Shown: in pieces, positions 27,620-37,536 of the stretch
Numbering within the stretch: position 1 is the first letter of the stretch
How the letters are laid out: the number at the start of each line of letters is the position of its first letter
Origin: an uncultured Pelagibacteraceae bacterium
GTDB taxonomy: Bacteria > Pseudomonadota > Alphaproteobacteria > Pelagibacterales > Pelagibacteraceae
Direction of reading: 5' to 3'
Assembly: GCA_902573425.1 (NCBI GenBank)
Contig: CACGJO010000004.1
Coordinates: 21,087 to 85,086 of the forward strand
Length of the DNA stretch: 64,000 bases
Notes under the pieces: model-generated
Databases searched by the model: none
The model's input: the letters and a program-made list of their open reading frames with translations, nothing else
Told to the model about the DNA's origin: nothing
Position numbers and translations under genes: made by a program

Positions 27620-28296
27620 TGAAGTCGTCAGTAATAGTTTTTCCTGGTTCAAATTGCGATAGAGATATTGCCGTCGCTTTAAAAAAATTACAGTTTAAAA
27701 ATTCAATGATATGGCATAAAGAGACTGAACTTCCAAAATCAGATTTAATTGTTGTTCCAGGTGGATTTTCTTACGGTGACTATCTAAGATCTGGCGCAAT
27801 AGCAGCTAAATCAAATATTTTGTCTGAAGTTGTATCTGCAGGAAAAAAAGGTTCTCTCATCCTTGGAATATGTAATGGATTTCAAATTTTAATTGAATGC
27901 GGTTTACTAAAAGGAGCATTATTAAGAAATTCAGGACTTAAGTTTATATCAAAAGATATTCAGGTTAAAATTTTATCTAATAAAAGTAAATTTTTTAATA
28001 AATATGAGTTGGGTGAAGTTTTAAAATTAAATATCGCCCACAATGAGGGAAATTACTTTACAAGTAAAGATCACCTTAACGAACTTGAGGATAACGAATT
28101 AATACCAATAAAATATTGTGATGAAAATGGAAAAATAAATTTAAAAAGTAACCCAAATGGTTCGATGAACAATATTGCGGGAATATTTAATAATACAAAA
28201 AATATATTAGGAATGATGCCTCACCCAGAAAGAATGTCAGATAAAATTTTATCAAATGAAAATGGTTTGGGATTATTTTTAAGTATTATGAATTAA
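27616..28296 (+). CDS. purQ: FGAM synthase glutaminase subunit PurQ
   Basis: PurQ is the class I amidotransferase that makes ammonia for PurL. The nucleophile Cys lies in [14 protein letters not shown], preceded by [18 protein letters not shown]. The His/Glu pair is in MMPHPERM near the C-terminus. The length of 226 aa is normal. It overlaps purS by four bases and ends one base before purL. Confidence 0.97.
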   Translation: MMKSSVIVFPGSNCDRDIAVALKKLQFKNSMIWHKETELPKSDLIVVPGGFSYGDYLRSGAIAAKSNILSEVVSAGKKGSLILGICNGFQILIECGLLKGALLRNSGLKFISKDIQVKILSNKSKFFNKYELGEVLKLNIAHNEGNYFTSKDHLNELEDNELIPIKYCDENGKINLKSNPNGSMNNIAGIFNNTKNILGMMPHPERMSDKILSNENGLGLFLSIMN

Positions 28297-28297
28297 T

Positions 28298-30490
28298 ATG
28301 ATAGTAAGTAAAGATCAAATAGAAGCTCATGGTTTAACGCTTGATGAATATAAAAAAATTAAAGAATATTTAGGTAGAGATTCAAATTTATTAGAATTAG
28401 GGATTTTTTCGGCAATGTGGAATGAGCATTGTTCATATAAATCATCAAAGGTCCACCTAAAAAAACTTCCAACAAAAAATAATATTGTAATCCAAGGACC
28501 AGGAGAAAATGCCGGTGTTATTGATATTGGGGATGGAGATGCTGTTGTCTTTAAAATAGAAAGTCACAATCATCCCTCTTTTATTGAACCATATCAAGGT
28601 GCAGCTACAGGAGTTGGTGGCATATTACGCGATGTATTTACAATGGGTGCCAGACCAATTGCTTTGATGAACTCTATACACTTTGGATCACCCGAAAATC
28701 CTAAAACTAAAAACCTATTAAGCGGTGTAGTTTCAGGTATAGGTGGTTACGGTAATTCCGTTGGAATACCAACTGTAGGAGGAGAGACTAAATTTAATGA
28801 TACATATAATGAAAATATTTTAGTCAATGCTATGGCTGTAGGTTTAGCAAATAAAAATAAAATATTCTATTCAAAAGCAAAAGGTTTAAATAAAGCTGTG
28901 GTATACGTGGGTTCAAAAACTGGACGAGATGGAATTCACGGAGCAACAATGGCATCAGCAGAATTTGACGACAACTCAGAAGAAAAAAAACCTACTGTTC
29001 AGGTTGGTGATCCTTTCACTGAAAAATTACTTTTAGAGGCATGCTTAGAATTAATGAAAGATAATTCTATTATATCAATACAAGATATGGGCGCAGCAGG
29101 GCTTACTTCATCAAGTATAGAAATGGCTTCAAAAGGAAAGCTTGGTATCGAGTTAGATTTAAATAAAGTGCCATGTCGTGAAAATAATATGACACCCTAT
29201 GAAATGATGTTATCAGAAAGCCAAGAAAGAATGCTTTTAATACTGGATGATAACAAAGAGAAAGAGGCAAAAAAAATATTTGATAAATGGGATTTAGATT
29301 TTGTGGTTATTGGTAAGACTACAGACACTAATAGATTAATTCTTAATTTCGATAGCAAAAAAGTTGCCGATATTCCTATTCCAGCTCTAGCTGAGAAAGC
29401 TCCTATGTATGAAAGAAAATTCATGTTAAAAAAATTAAAAAAAGAAAAAATAGAAATAAATAATCTTAAAAAGATAAAAATTGATGACGCTTTATTAAAA
29501 ATTTTATCTTCGCCAAACCACTCAAATAAAAATTGGATTACTGATCAATACGATCAATCTGTAATGTGTGATACTATCCAAAAGTCTGGTGGGGATTCTG
29601 CAGTAATTAGAATTCATAATAAAGATAAAGCTATAGCAATATCAGTGGACTCATCAGCTTCTTATTGCAAAGCTGATCCAAAAAATGGTGGAAAACAAAT
29701 AGTTGCTGAAAACTGGAGAAATTTAATTTCAGTTGGAGCAAAGCCAATGGCAATAACAAATTGCTTGAACTTTGGGAGTCCAGAAAAACCTGAGGTTATG
29801 GGAGAATTTGTCGATTGTATAAACGGTATCAAAGAGGCTTGTGAATTTTTGAATTTTCCAGTTGTTTCAGGGAATGTCTCTTTTTATAACGAGACCAAAT
29901 CAAAAAGTATAGATCCAACACCTGTTATAGGAGGTATTGGAATTATTAATGACCTCAACAAAATTAGAAATATAATGACCAAAAAAAATGGTAACGTAAT
30001 TATAGTAATTGGTAAAACTATCGGACATTTAGGGCAGAGTGCTTTTATTTACGAGAATTTTTCCATGAAAGATGGACCGCCGCCTGAAATAAATTTGTTA
30101 AATGAGAAAAATAATGGTTTAGCTGTTCTTGATTTAATTAAAAATGGTATTGCAGAGTCTGTTCACGATATTTCCTCTGGGGGAATGCTTGTTGCTTTAG
30201 CTGAGATGTCAATGTCATCGGGTCTTGGATTAAAAATAAATAAGCCTAAGAAGCTTAAAAACATTTATGAATATTTTTTTGGTGAAGATCAGGGGAGATA
30301 TTTAATTGAAGTTTCTAAAAACAATCTTAAGAATCTTGAATTATTTCTAAAAAAAAATAATATTTTTTATGAAATTGTAGCTGAGGTACAAAATGACACA
30401 TTTGAATTGGAGAGTTTATTTTCTATCAAAACAAAAAATCTTCAAATTTATAATAATCAATGGTATAATAGTTTTAATGCCATTAACTAA
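28298..30490 (+). CDS. purL: FGAM synthase, small-type PurL
   Basis: PurL converts FGAR to FGAM with ATP and ammonia from PurQ. At 730 aa it is the short form that needs separate PurS and PurQ, both encoded just upstream. Clear marks are SMWNEH-like [39 protein letters not shown], and the second-half [16 protein letters not shown] and [15 protein letters not shown]. Its last 14 bases overlap the start of bolA. Confidence 0.97.
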   Translation: MIVSKDQIEAHGLTLDEYKKIKEYLGRDSNLLELGIFSAMWNEHCSYKSSKVHLKKLPTKNNIVIQGPGENAGVIDIGDGDAVVFKIESHNHPSFIEPYQGAATGVGGILRDVFTMGARPIALMNSIHFGSPENPKTKNLLSGVVSGIGGYGNSVGIPTVGGETKFNDTYNENILVNAMAVGLANKNKIFYSKAKGLNKAVVYVGSKTGRDGIHGATMASAEFDDNSEEKKPTVQVGDPFTEKLLLEACLELMKDNSIISIQDMGAAGLTSSSIEMASKGKLGIELDLNKVPCRENNMTPYEMMLSESQERMLLILDDNKEKEAKKIFDKWDLDFVVIGKTTDTNRLILNFDSKKVADIPIPALAEKAPMYERKFMLKKLKKEKIEINNLKKIKIDDALLKILSSPNHSNKNWITDQYDQSVMCDTIQKSGGDSAVIRIHNKDKAIAISVDSSASYCKADPKNGGKQIVAENWRNLISVGAKPMAITNCLNFGSPEKPEVMGEFVDCINGIKEACEFLNFPVVSGNVSFYNETKSKSIDPTPVIGGIGIINDLNKIRNIMTKKNGNVIIVIGKTIGHLGQSAFIYENFSMKDGPPPEINLLNEKNNGLAVLDLIKNGIAESVHDISSGGMLVALAEMSMSSGLGLKINKPKKLKNIYEYFFGEDQGRYLIEVSKNNLKNLELFLKKNNIFYEIVAEVQNDTFELESLFSIKTKNLQIYNNQWYNSFNAIN

Positions 30491-30713
30491 AAATGAAATT
30501 TCAGATATGATATTAGCTGCCTTTCCTGATGCAACTCTTGAACTAAAAGATACTATGGGTGATAATAACCACTTCGAAGCGAAGATAATTTCAAAAAATT
30601 TTGTAGGAAAATCAAAGATAGAACAACATAAAATGGTTTATAAAGCTCTCAAAGGAAAAATGGGTAATGAATTACATGCTCTAGCCCTTACTACGGAGGA
30701 AAAAAATGGATGA
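30477..30713 (+). CDS. BolA-family protein
   Basis: A 78-aa BolA-type protein (ATG at 30477, [25 protein letters not shown]). Later parts are [28 protein letters not shown], the class II helix-turn-helix-like region with its invariant His residues. BolA proteins pair with CGFS monothiol glutaredoxins to handle [2Fe-2S] clusters, and such a glutaredoxin follows with an eight-base overlap. I reject longer versions from upstream starts because they lie within purL. Confidence 0.92.
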   Translation: MPLTKNEISDMILAAFPDATLELKDTMGDNNHFEAKIISKNFVGKSKIEQHKMVYKALKGKMGNELHALALTTEEKNG

Positions 30714-31029
30714 AATAAAAAGTAAAATTAAAACAATGATCGATGAAAATAGTGTGGTGCTTTTTATGAAAGGTACACCCGATACTCCACAGTGTGGTTT
30801 TTCAATGACAGTTACAAATATTCTCAAACATCTTCAGGTAAAATTCCAAGGAGTAAATGTTCTAGAGAGCAATGAGATGAGACAGGGAATTAAAGATTAC
30901 ACCGATTGGCCAACAATACCTCAATTATATGTAAATGGAGAATTTATTGGAGGCTGTGATATTGTAAAAGAAATGTTTGAAAAAGGTGAATTAAAAAAAC
31001 TTTTTGAGAGTAAATCTTTATTATCTTGA
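30706..31029 (+). CDS. grxD: Monothiol glutaredoxin (Grx4 type)
   Basis: A 107-aa CGFS glutaredoxin. The active site Cys30 is in [10 protein letters not shown], with KGTP before it (Lys22) and [19 protein letters not shown] after it for glutathione binding. These proteins bind [2Fe-2S] clusters with glutathione and with BolA. A strong GGAGG lies eight bases before the ATG, inside bolA. The end overlaps the convergent rpsD by nine bases. Confidence 0.96.
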   Translation: MDEIKSKIKTMIDENSVVLFMKGTPDTPQCGFSMTVTNILKHLQVKFQGVNVLESNEMRQGIKDYTDWPTIPQLYVNGEFIGGCDIVKEMFEKGELKKLFESKSLLS

Positions 31030-31638
31030 ATAATACTCAATCACTAATTTAGGTTCCATTACAGTAGGATATGGGATATCAGCAAATTTTGGAATTCTTA
31101 CAAGTTTGACGGTTTTGTTTTTTGTGTCTAATTGAACATATTCAGGAACGTCTCTATCTTTACTAGCTAAAGATGATTCGATTATTGTAAGTGATTTAGA
31201 TTTATCCTTTACCTCAATTAAATCTTCTTCCTTAACTAAATAGCTCGAAATATTAACTTTTTTTTTGTTCACTCTAAAGTGTCCATGATTAATTAATTGT
31301 CTCGCAGAAAAAACAGTTGGTGCAAATTTTGCTCTATAAATTACAGTATCTAATCTTCTTTCTAAAATACCAACCAGGTTTTCTGTTGTGTTACCCTTTT
31401 TTTTAATTGCAATCCTATAAACATTTCTAAATTGTCTTTCGTTAATATTTCCATAGTATGATTTGAGCTTTTGTTTAGCGTGTAACTGTACTCCATAATC
31501 TGTGGGTTTTCCCTTTTTGCTCTGGCCATGTTGTCCGGGTGGATAATTTCTTGTATTGAAAGGGCTTTTAGGTTTCCCCCATAAATTTACTCTCAACCTT
31601 CTATCAACTTTGTGTTTTGCTCTTATTCTTTTAGTCAT
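31021..31638 (-). CDS. rpsD: 30S ribosomal protein S4
   Basis: S4 nucleates 30S assembly by binding 16S rRNA. The 205-aa sequence begins [20 protein letters not shown] and includes [17 protein letters not shown] and the S4 RNA-binding domain ([37 protein letters not shown]). The gene stands apart from the ribosomal superoperon, as is usual in alphaproteobacteria. Its 3' end overlaps grxD tail to tail. Confidence 0.98.
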   Translation of the reverse strand: MTKRIRAKHKVDRRLRVNLWGKPKSPFNTRNYPPGQHGQSKKGKPTDYGVQLHAKQKLKSYYGNINERQFRNVYRIAIKKKGNTTENLVGILERRLDTVIYRAKFAPTVFSARQLINHGHFRVNKKKVNISSYLVKEEDLIEVKDKSKSLTIIESSLASKDRDVPEYVQLDTKNKTVKLVRIPKFADIPYPTVMEPKLVIEYYSR

Positions 31639-31682
31639 AAAAAAATTGTTTATAATCTTTATGTGATATTTGTCAATCGTTC

Positions 31683-32387
31683 TTATAGTTTGCTAAAAAT
31701 ACTAGATAAAATCCTTAGTTCTTTATTGCTTAATTCGGTCCTACCAAAAATATTACGAAGATTAATTAGCATAGTTTTCCTTTTTTCAGGCGGCTGAAAA
31801 AAACCTTTTCTTTCCAAACGATTTTCTACAAAATGCAAAAAGTTATACAGTTTTTTTTTGTTTATAACGCTGTCTAACCTTTTATTTTTATTAAAGTAAC
31901 TTCTTTTAATATTTCTGAATATTTCGTAACAGACTATAATTAAACTATGAGATAGATTGATGGACTCAAGTTTTCTACTGACTGGAATTTTAAAGATATA
32001 ATTACAATAAACTATATCTTCATTGGATAAACCTGATGCTTCAGGCCCAAACATAATACCAATTTTTTTATTTTTATTTTTCTTTATGCTTTTTATAAAT
32101 TCATTAAAAGAAAGGTGTTTTTTATTAATATCTCTTCTTCTTGCAGAAGAGGCATAAACAACATCATATTGATTTATTGCTTTTTCAACGCTAGAAAATA
32201 TTTTAGTTTTTTTAAGAATATCTTTAGCTCCAACAGATGTTGCGATTGCTTTTTTGTTTGGCCAGTTTTCTTTTGGATTTACTAAATCTAAAGAGGAAAA
32301 ACCAAAATTTTTTAAACATCTGGCAGAAAATCCAATATTTTCTGGTAACTGTGGTTTTACCAAAACAAAACCAGTTTTATTAATCAT
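31683..32387 (-). CDS. trmJ: TrmJ-like tRNA/rRNA 2'-O-methyltransferase
   Basis: A SPOUT methyltransferase of the TrmJ branch, which methylates the ribose of tRNA position 32. Motif 1 is [21 protein letters not shown] (about residues 9-29), motif 2 [17 protein letters not shown], motif 3 [16 protein letters not shown]-terminal extension (about 165-234, with [19 protein letters not shown]) is typical of TrmJ. It overlaps the cimA stop-start region by eight bases, so it is probably cotranscribed with cimA and cysS. Confidence 0.85.
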   Translation of the reverse strand: MINKTGFVLVKPQLPENIGFSARCLKNFGFSSLDLVNPKENWPNKKAIATSVGAKDILKKTKIFSSVEKAINQYDVVYASSARRRDINKKHLSFNEFIKSIKKNKNKKIGIMFGPEASGLSNEDIVYCNYIFKIPVSRKLESINLSHSLIIVCYEIFRNIKRSYFNKNKRLDSVINKKKLYNFLHFVENRLERKGFFQPPEKRKTMLINLRNIFGRTELSNKELRILSSIFSKL

Positions 32388-33981
32388 TTGCTGGTGCTTT
32401 TTCTTTATATAATTTGTAATCTAGACTATCAATTAAAGCTTTGAATGATGCATCTATAATATTTGGAGATACTCCTATAGTGAACCAATTCTTTCCGTCT
32501 TTATCTGTACTTTCTATTGAAACACGTGTTGTTGCGTTAGTTCCTGTATTTAATATTCTTACTTTATAATCAACCAGTTTTAAATCTTTTAAATATTTAG
32601 AATATTTTCCGACTTTATCTACATTAGAACGTATTGCATTATCTAAAGCATTGACTGGTCCATTACCTGAACCTTCACATATAATTTCTTTTCCATCGAC
32701 CATAATATGTGCTTTTGCAAAAGAATTGATTTTATCTTTTGAGTCTCTCTTCACTGAAACATCGTATTTTGAAATAGTTAGATATTTAGGTATTTCTCCT
32801 AATAATCGTCTCGCTAATAACTCAAATGATGCATCAGCACCATCATAGGAATAGCCTGCAAATTCTCTGTCTTTCACCTCATTTAATAAATTTTGTATCT
32901 TGGGGTCACTTTTATTAATTTTGATACCATACTTTTCTAATCTAGACATAATATTTGATTTTCCAGATTGATCTGAAACAACAATATTTCTAAAGTTCCC
33001 TACTAAATTGGGATTAATATGTTCATAGGTTTTAGGATCTTTTGTTACTGCAGAAACATGTAGACCACCTTTGTGTGCAAAGGCTGATGCCCCTACGTAA
33101 GCAGAGTGTCTGTTAGATTTTCTATTTAGTATTTCATCTAACAATCTTGAACATTCTGTTAGTGTTTTCATTTTATCTTTAGAAATACCTATTTCAAAAT
33201 TTTTTGCAAAACTTTCTTTTAAAACTAGTGATGGAATAAGAGAAATTAAATTTGCATTACCACATCTTTCGCCTAATCCATTAATTGTTCCTTGAATTTG
33301 ACGAGCACCTGATAAGACTGCTGTCAAAGAATTCGCAACAGCATTTTCAGTATCATTATGGGCATGTATTCCTAGATTTTTTCCTGGAATACTTTTCGAA
33401 ACTTTTAAAACTATTTCTCCAACTTCGTGTGGAAGTGTTCCCCCATTTGTATCGCAAAGAACAATCCATCTGGCCCCTTCGTCAAATGCTGTTTTTATAC
33501 AACTTAATGCATAATCAGGATTATTTTTATAACCGTCAAAAAAATGTTCAGCGTCGAACATAAATTCTTTTTTATTTTTTATAAAAATTTTTGATGACTC
33601 TTTAATGTTTTCAAGATTTTCTTTATTTGTTATTCCTAAAGCTTTTTCAACATGGAAATCCCATGACTTACCTACCAAACAAACAGCTGGGGTATTTGAG
33701 TTTAAAATGGCAGATAATCCAGGATCATTTTGAGCGCTCCTACCACTTTTCTTTGTCATGCCAAAAGCTGTTAGTACAGTTTTTCCTAGCTTTGGAGGTT
33801 TGTTAAAAAAAGTTGTATCAAGTGTATTAGCTCCAGGCCACCCACCCTCTAAATAATCTACCCCGAGCTCAGCAAGTGCATGAGCTATTTTATTTTTATC
33901 ATCAACAGAAAAATTAACACCCTCAGTTTGGGCTCCATCTCTTAACGTGGTATCAAAAATATATATTTTTTCTTTCGTCAT
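32380..33981 (-). CDS. cimA: Citramalate synthase
   Basis: CimA condenses pyruvate and acetyl-CoA to citramalate, opening the threonine-independent route to isoleucine. The 533-aa protein starts IYIFDTTLRDGAQTEGVNFSVDDK, the DRE-TIM metallolyase signature; GIHAHNDTENAVANSL supplies metal-binding His residues. VGASAFAHKGGLHVSAV and a long C-terminal LeuA-type allosteric domain follow. The opening YLEGGWPGAN pattern is that of the CimA branch, not of isopropylmalate or homocitrate synthase. It overlaps cysS by four bases. Confidence 0.92.
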   Translation of the reverse strand: MTKEKIYIFDTTLRDGAQTEGVNFSVDDKNKIAHALAELGVDYLEGGWPGANTLDTTFFNKPPKLGKTVLTAFGMTKKSGRSAQNDPGLSAILNSNTPAVCLVGKSWDFHVEKALGITNKENLENIKESSKIFIKNKKEFMFDAEHFFDGYKNNPDYALSCIKTAFDEGARWIVLCDTNGGTLPHEVGEIVLKVSKSIPGKNLGIHAHNDTENAVANSLTAVLSGARQIQGTINGLGERCGNANLISLIPSLVLKESFAKNFEIGISKDKMKTLTECSRLLDEILNRKSNRHSAYVGASAFAHKGGLHVSAVTKDPKTYEHINPNLVGNFRNIVVSDQSGKSNIMSRLEKYGIKINKSDPKIQNLLNEVKDREFAGYSYDGADASFELLARRLLGEIPKYLTISKYDVSVKRDSKDKINSFAKAHIMVDGKEIICEGSGNGPVNALDNAIRSNVDKVGKYSKYLKDLKLVDYKVRILNTGTNATTRVSIESTDKDGKNWFTIGVSPNIIDASFKALIDSLDYKLYKEKAPAND

Positions 33982-35339
33982 TTATATTTCCAAGTTGTTT
34001 TGTTGTCTTTGTCTTTAATAACAACCCCGCTATTTTCGAGTTCTTTTCTTATACTATCTGCCAATTTATAATCACCTTTTTTTCTAGCTTGCTCCCTATC
34101 ATTAATTTTATTTTGGATAGTTTTTTCGTCAATTTTCGATCTTGTTTTTTTAAATTTATTCCATATTTCTAGGTCTTCTTCTAATAAACCAATAAGTTTG
34201 CATCCGGCAAGGAAAAGTTTTTTTGAAGATTTGTCTCCTTTTGATGCTTTATCATACAAAGAATGTAATTTTGCTATGTAACCAGGAGTATTGATATCTT
34301 CTAAAAGTGGTTTTAATAAATCTTGGTTTAAAACATCTTCTTTAGTGTTTTCAAACTGTGTATACCACTTGTTAAGAGTGTTCTGACTTTCCTTAATTAA
34401 ATTTTCATTCCAATCTAAGGGTTGTTTATAGTGAGAACTCAACAAAGCAAGTCTGATAACCTGCCCATTAATCGTTTTTCTCATTTTTTCAATTGTAACA
34501 ATATTTCCTAAAGATTTTGACATTTTTTCTTTATTGAAAGTAACATATCCATTATGTAACCAATAATTTGCGAATTTATCCACTTTATTTGCACAACATG
34601 ATTGTGCAATCTCATTTTCATGATGAGGAAAAATAAGATCTAATCCACCACCATGTATATCAAAGTTTTTTCCAAGAAATTTTTCACTCATCACTGAGCA
34701 TTCTAAGTGCCATCCTGGTCTCCCCCTTCCCCATGGAGAATCCCAACCTGGGTCTTCATTTGATGAAGGTTTCCAAAGAACAAAATCGAGAGGATGTTTT
34801 TTTAATTTTGAAATTTCTACTCTTGCACCTGCAACTAATTCTTCAGAGTTTTTTTTCGATAACTTACCATAGTTTTTAAATGAGCTTATTGAAAAATATA
34901 CATGATTCTCTTTCTCATAAGCATGATTATTTTTTAAGAGATTTTCAGTCATAGTTATCATGCCCTTAATATGTTCTGTAGCTTTTGGTTCTGAGGTTGG
35001 TTTTAAACAATTTAAATATTTACAATCATCATGAAAGTTTTTTGTAATTGTTTTGGTAAGTTCCTCTATTGATATTTTTTTATTTTTTGAACTTTCTATA
35101 ATCTTATCATCTATATCAGTTATATTTCTGACATAAGTAACGTTGGTTTTTCCAAAAATTTTAGATAAAACTCTGTACAAAACATCGAATACGACTAGAG
35201 GTCTCGCGTTACCTACATGTGGAAAATCATAAACAGTGGGGCCACAAACATACATTCCAATTTTTTTGGGATTAATTGGTACAAATGTTTCTCTTTTCCC
35301 AGTTATAGTATTTGATAAGTTAAGTTGATTATTCTTCAT
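33978..35339 (-). CDS. cysS: Cysteinyl-tRNA synthetase
   Basis: A class I aminoacyl-tRNA synthetase, 453 aa. Signatures are YVCGPTVYDFPHVGNARP (zinc Cys and the HIGH-type HVGN), PGWHLECSVMS, GGLDLIFPHHENEIAQS (zinc ligands) and KMSKSLGN, the KMSKS loop. The C-terminal ~60 residues form the usual helical tRNA-binding end. It overlaps nadE by eleven bases upstream and cimA by four downstream. Confidence 0.97.
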   Translation of the reverse strand: MKNNQLNLSNTITGKRETFVPINPKKIGMYVCGPTVYDFPHVGNARPLVVFDVLYRVLSKIFGKTNVTYVRNITDIDDKIIESSKNKKISIEELTKTITKNFHDDCKYLNCLKPTSEPKATEHIKGMITMTENLLKNNHAYEKENHVYFSISSFKNYGKLSKKNSEELVAGARVEISKLKKHPLDFVLWKPSSNEDPGWDSPWGRGRPGWHLECSVMSEKFLGKNFDIHGGGLDLIFPHHENEIAQSCCANKVDKFANYWLHNGYVTFNKEKMSKSLGNIVTIEKMRKTINGQVIRLALLSSHYKQPLDWNENLIKESQNTLNKWYTQFENTKEDVLNQDLLKPLLEDINTPGYIAKLHSLYDKASKGDKSSKKLFLAGCKLIGLLEEDLEIWNKFKKTRSKIDEKTIQNKINDREQARKKGDYKLADSIRKELENSGVVIKDKDNKTTWKYK

Positions 35340-36069
35340 TAAATGTACATACCGGTATTGGATTCATTTTGTGTAAATTTTTCTTTCTTATCTCTAAATA
35401 TTTTTTATAGTTTTGGTCATTTTTATTGATCATTGCTTTTTCAAGTTGCTCATAAGTCATGCCAAGCTGTTGTACATCATTTCTACCATCATTCCATAGT
35501 CCATCTGTAGGTTCTGAGTTAATAATTTTCTCAGATACACCTAGGAATTTTCCAAGTTCCCACACTTGAGTTTTAGTACAATCAGCAATTGGAGAAATAT
35601 CTACTCCTCCATCACCATATTTAGTATAGAAACCAACGCCAAAATCTTCGACTTTATTTCCGGTACCTACAACTAATCCTGAATTAGCTGCAGCTACTTG
35701 ATATAAAGTAGCCATTCTCAACCTTGCTCTTGAATTTGCATAACCATGTTCATTATCAAAATTATTCAAAACCTGTGAGAAAGAGTTGAAAATTTTATCC
35801 ATTTCGATCAAATGGTGTTCAACATTTTTGTATTTGTCTTTCAACCATTTAGCATGTGTTAAGCTTAGGTCGTGCTGAGACTTTATTTGCTTAATTGGCA
35901 TTGTTAACACAATCGTTTTACGTCCGGTACTTGCACATAAAGCACTAACTACAGAAGAATCGATACCTCCTGAAATGCCAATAACAAGTGCTTTTGGTTT
36001 GTAAGACGACCCGTCACAATAGTTATTTATCCATTTCGTTATTATATCTGCTCTTTTTTTTACATCCAT
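35329..36069 (-). CDS. nadE: NAD+ synthase, ammonia-dependent type
   Basis: NadE makes NAD from deamido-NAD and ATP. The PP-loop is GISGGIDSSVVSALC (about residues 30-44); VGTGNKVEDFGVGFYTKYGDGGVDISPIADCTKTQV and EPTDGLWND are the other conserved blocks. At 246 aa it lacks a glutaminase domain, so it must use free ammonia or a separate partner. It is followed by cysS with overlap; nadK lies elsewhere in the window. Confidence 0.95.
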   Translation of the reverse strand: MDVKKRADIITKWINNYCDGSSYKPKALVIGISGGIDSSVVSALCASTGRKTIVLTMPIKQIKSQHDLSLTHAKWLKDKYKNVEHHLIEMDKIFNSFSQVLNNFDNEHGYANSRARLRMATLYQVAAANSGLVVGTGNKVEDFGVGFYTKYGDGGVDISPIADCTKTQVWELGKFLGVSEKIINSEPTDGLWNDGRNDVQQLGMTYEQLEKAMINKNDQNYKKYLEIRKKNLHKMNPIPVCTFNEE

Positions 36070-36121
36070 AATTAGTAACTACCTCTCTTTTAAGGTCAGG
36101 TCTTAATAATTACAATAATTA

Positions 36122-37498
36122 TTAAGACGCGGCTTGAATAATTTTATTTGAAATTTTTGAATTTTTCTTAATTTCCTCTGAAATCAAGAAAGCTAACTCA
36201 ACAGCTTGGTCAGCATTTAATCTAGGGTCGCAATGTGTTCTATATCTATCTGATAAATCTTTTTCTGATATTTTTTGTGCTCCGCCAGTACATTCTGTCA
36301 CATCTTGACCAGTCATTTCAACATGAAGTCCGCCAGCATAGCTTCCTTCAGATTGGCTTATAGCAAAAAAATTCTTAACTTCTTTAACTATGCTATCAAA
36401 AGTTCTAGTTTTAAAACCTGTAGCTGCCTTAATTGTATTCCCATGCATCGGGTCACAAGACCAAACTACTTTGAGACCTTCTTTTTTTACCGCTTTAATC
36501 AATTTGGGTAAGTATTTTTCAACGTTATCAGCCCCAAATCTTGAAATTAAAGTTATTCTTCCTGCCTCATTCTCCGGATTTAACACATTACAAAGTTTAA
36601 TCAGCTCATCTGGTTTTAAAGTTGGTCCACATTTTAAACCAATTGGATTTTTAATACCTCTACAAAATTCAATGTGGGCTCCGTCGAGCTGCCTAGTTCT
36701 GTCTCCGATCCAAACAAAATGAGCAGAAGTATCGTGATACTCACCAGTTGTTGAGTCAATTCTTGTCATAGCTTCTTCAAAAGGTAAAAGCAATGCTTCA
36801 TGGGATGTATAAAGATTTACTGTTCTCAATCTTCTATTATTATCTGAATTAATGCCACACGCTTGCATGAATGCAAGAGCATCGCTAATCCTATCTTCAA
36901 TCTCTTTATATTTTCCTTTAGTTTTGTCTTTTATAAAACCTAGATTCCATAAATGAACCTGTCTTAAATCTGCAAAACCACCTTGTGAAAATGCTCTTAA
37001 TAAGTTTAAAGTTGATGCAGATTGCGAATAAGCCCTAAATAATCTTTTTGCGTCTGGGTCTCTCGATTTCTCTGTAAATTCTATTCCATTAATATTATCA
37101 CCTAAATAACTTGGTAATTCTTTTCCGTCCTTTTTTTCAGTTGGTGCACTTCTAGGCTTTGAAAACTGTCCGGCAATTCTACCTATTTTAACAACTGGTA
37201 CAGAGGCTGAAGCAGTCAAAACTAACGACATTTGTAAAATTACCTTAAAAGTATCTCTGATATTATCAGGATTAAATTCTGCGAAACTTTCAGCGCAATC
37301 ACCACCTTGTAACAAAAAAGCTTTTCCCTCAACAACTTCACCTAATGCTTTTTTTAAAGAGCGAGTCTCACCAGCAAAAACTAGTGGGGGATATTTTTTT
37401 ACCTTGCTTAATACCAGATCAAGCTCCTTATGATCTTGATATTTGGGTATATGTTTTGCTGGAAATTTTTTCCAACTATTTAAAGTCCATTTTTTCAT
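36122..37498 (-). CDS. aroG: 3-deoxy-7-phosphoheptulonate synthase, class II
   Basis: DAHP synthase makes the first shikimate-pathway compound from PEP and erythrose-4-phosphate. The protein shows the class II (plant/actinobacterial type) blocks LLQGGDCAESFAEF, KIGRIAGQFSKPRS, NLYTSHEALLLPFEEAM, WIGDRTRQLDGAHIEF, SCDPMHGNT and GLHVEMTGQDVTECTGG. I use the ATG at 37498 (458 aa, MKKWTLNSWKKFPAKHIP); a TTG two codons earlier is possible. Class II enzymes are typical of many alphaproteobacteria. Confidence 0.95.
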   Translation of the reverse strand: MKKWTLNSWKKFPAKHIPKYQDHKELDLVLSKVKKYPPLVFAGETRSLKKALGEVVEGKAFLLQGGDCAESFAEFNPDNIRDTFKVILQMSLVLTASASVPVVKIGRIAGQFSKPRSAPTEKKDGKELPSYLGDNINGIEFTEKSRDPDAKRLFRAYSQSASTLNLLRAFSQGGFADLRQVHLWNLGFIKDKTKGKYKEIEDRISDALAFMQACGINSDNNRRLRTVNLYTSHEALLLPFEEAMTRIDSTTGEYHDTSAHFVWIGDRTRQLDGAHIEFCRGIKNPIGLKCGPTLKPDELIKLCNVLNPENEAGRITLISRFGADNVEKYLPKLIKAVKKEGLKVVWSCDPMHGNTIKAATGFKTRTFDSIVKEVKNFFAISQSEGSYAGGLHVEMTGQDVTECTGGAQKISEKDLSDRYRTHCDPRLNADQAVELAFLISEEIKKNSKISNKIIQAAS

Positions 37499-37536
37499 AT
37501 TCAACTCTTGGTGGATATTTATAGTATTATTGCAAT

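Noticed and set aside
30393..30476. Longer N-terminus for the BolA-like protein
   Set aside because: The extra residues lie within purL in another frame and are unlike BolA; the ATG at 30477 gives the normal length.
36275..36722. Open frames antisense to the DAHP synthase gene
   Set aside because: They are complementary-strand shadows of a strongly conserved enzyme and show no protein-family features.
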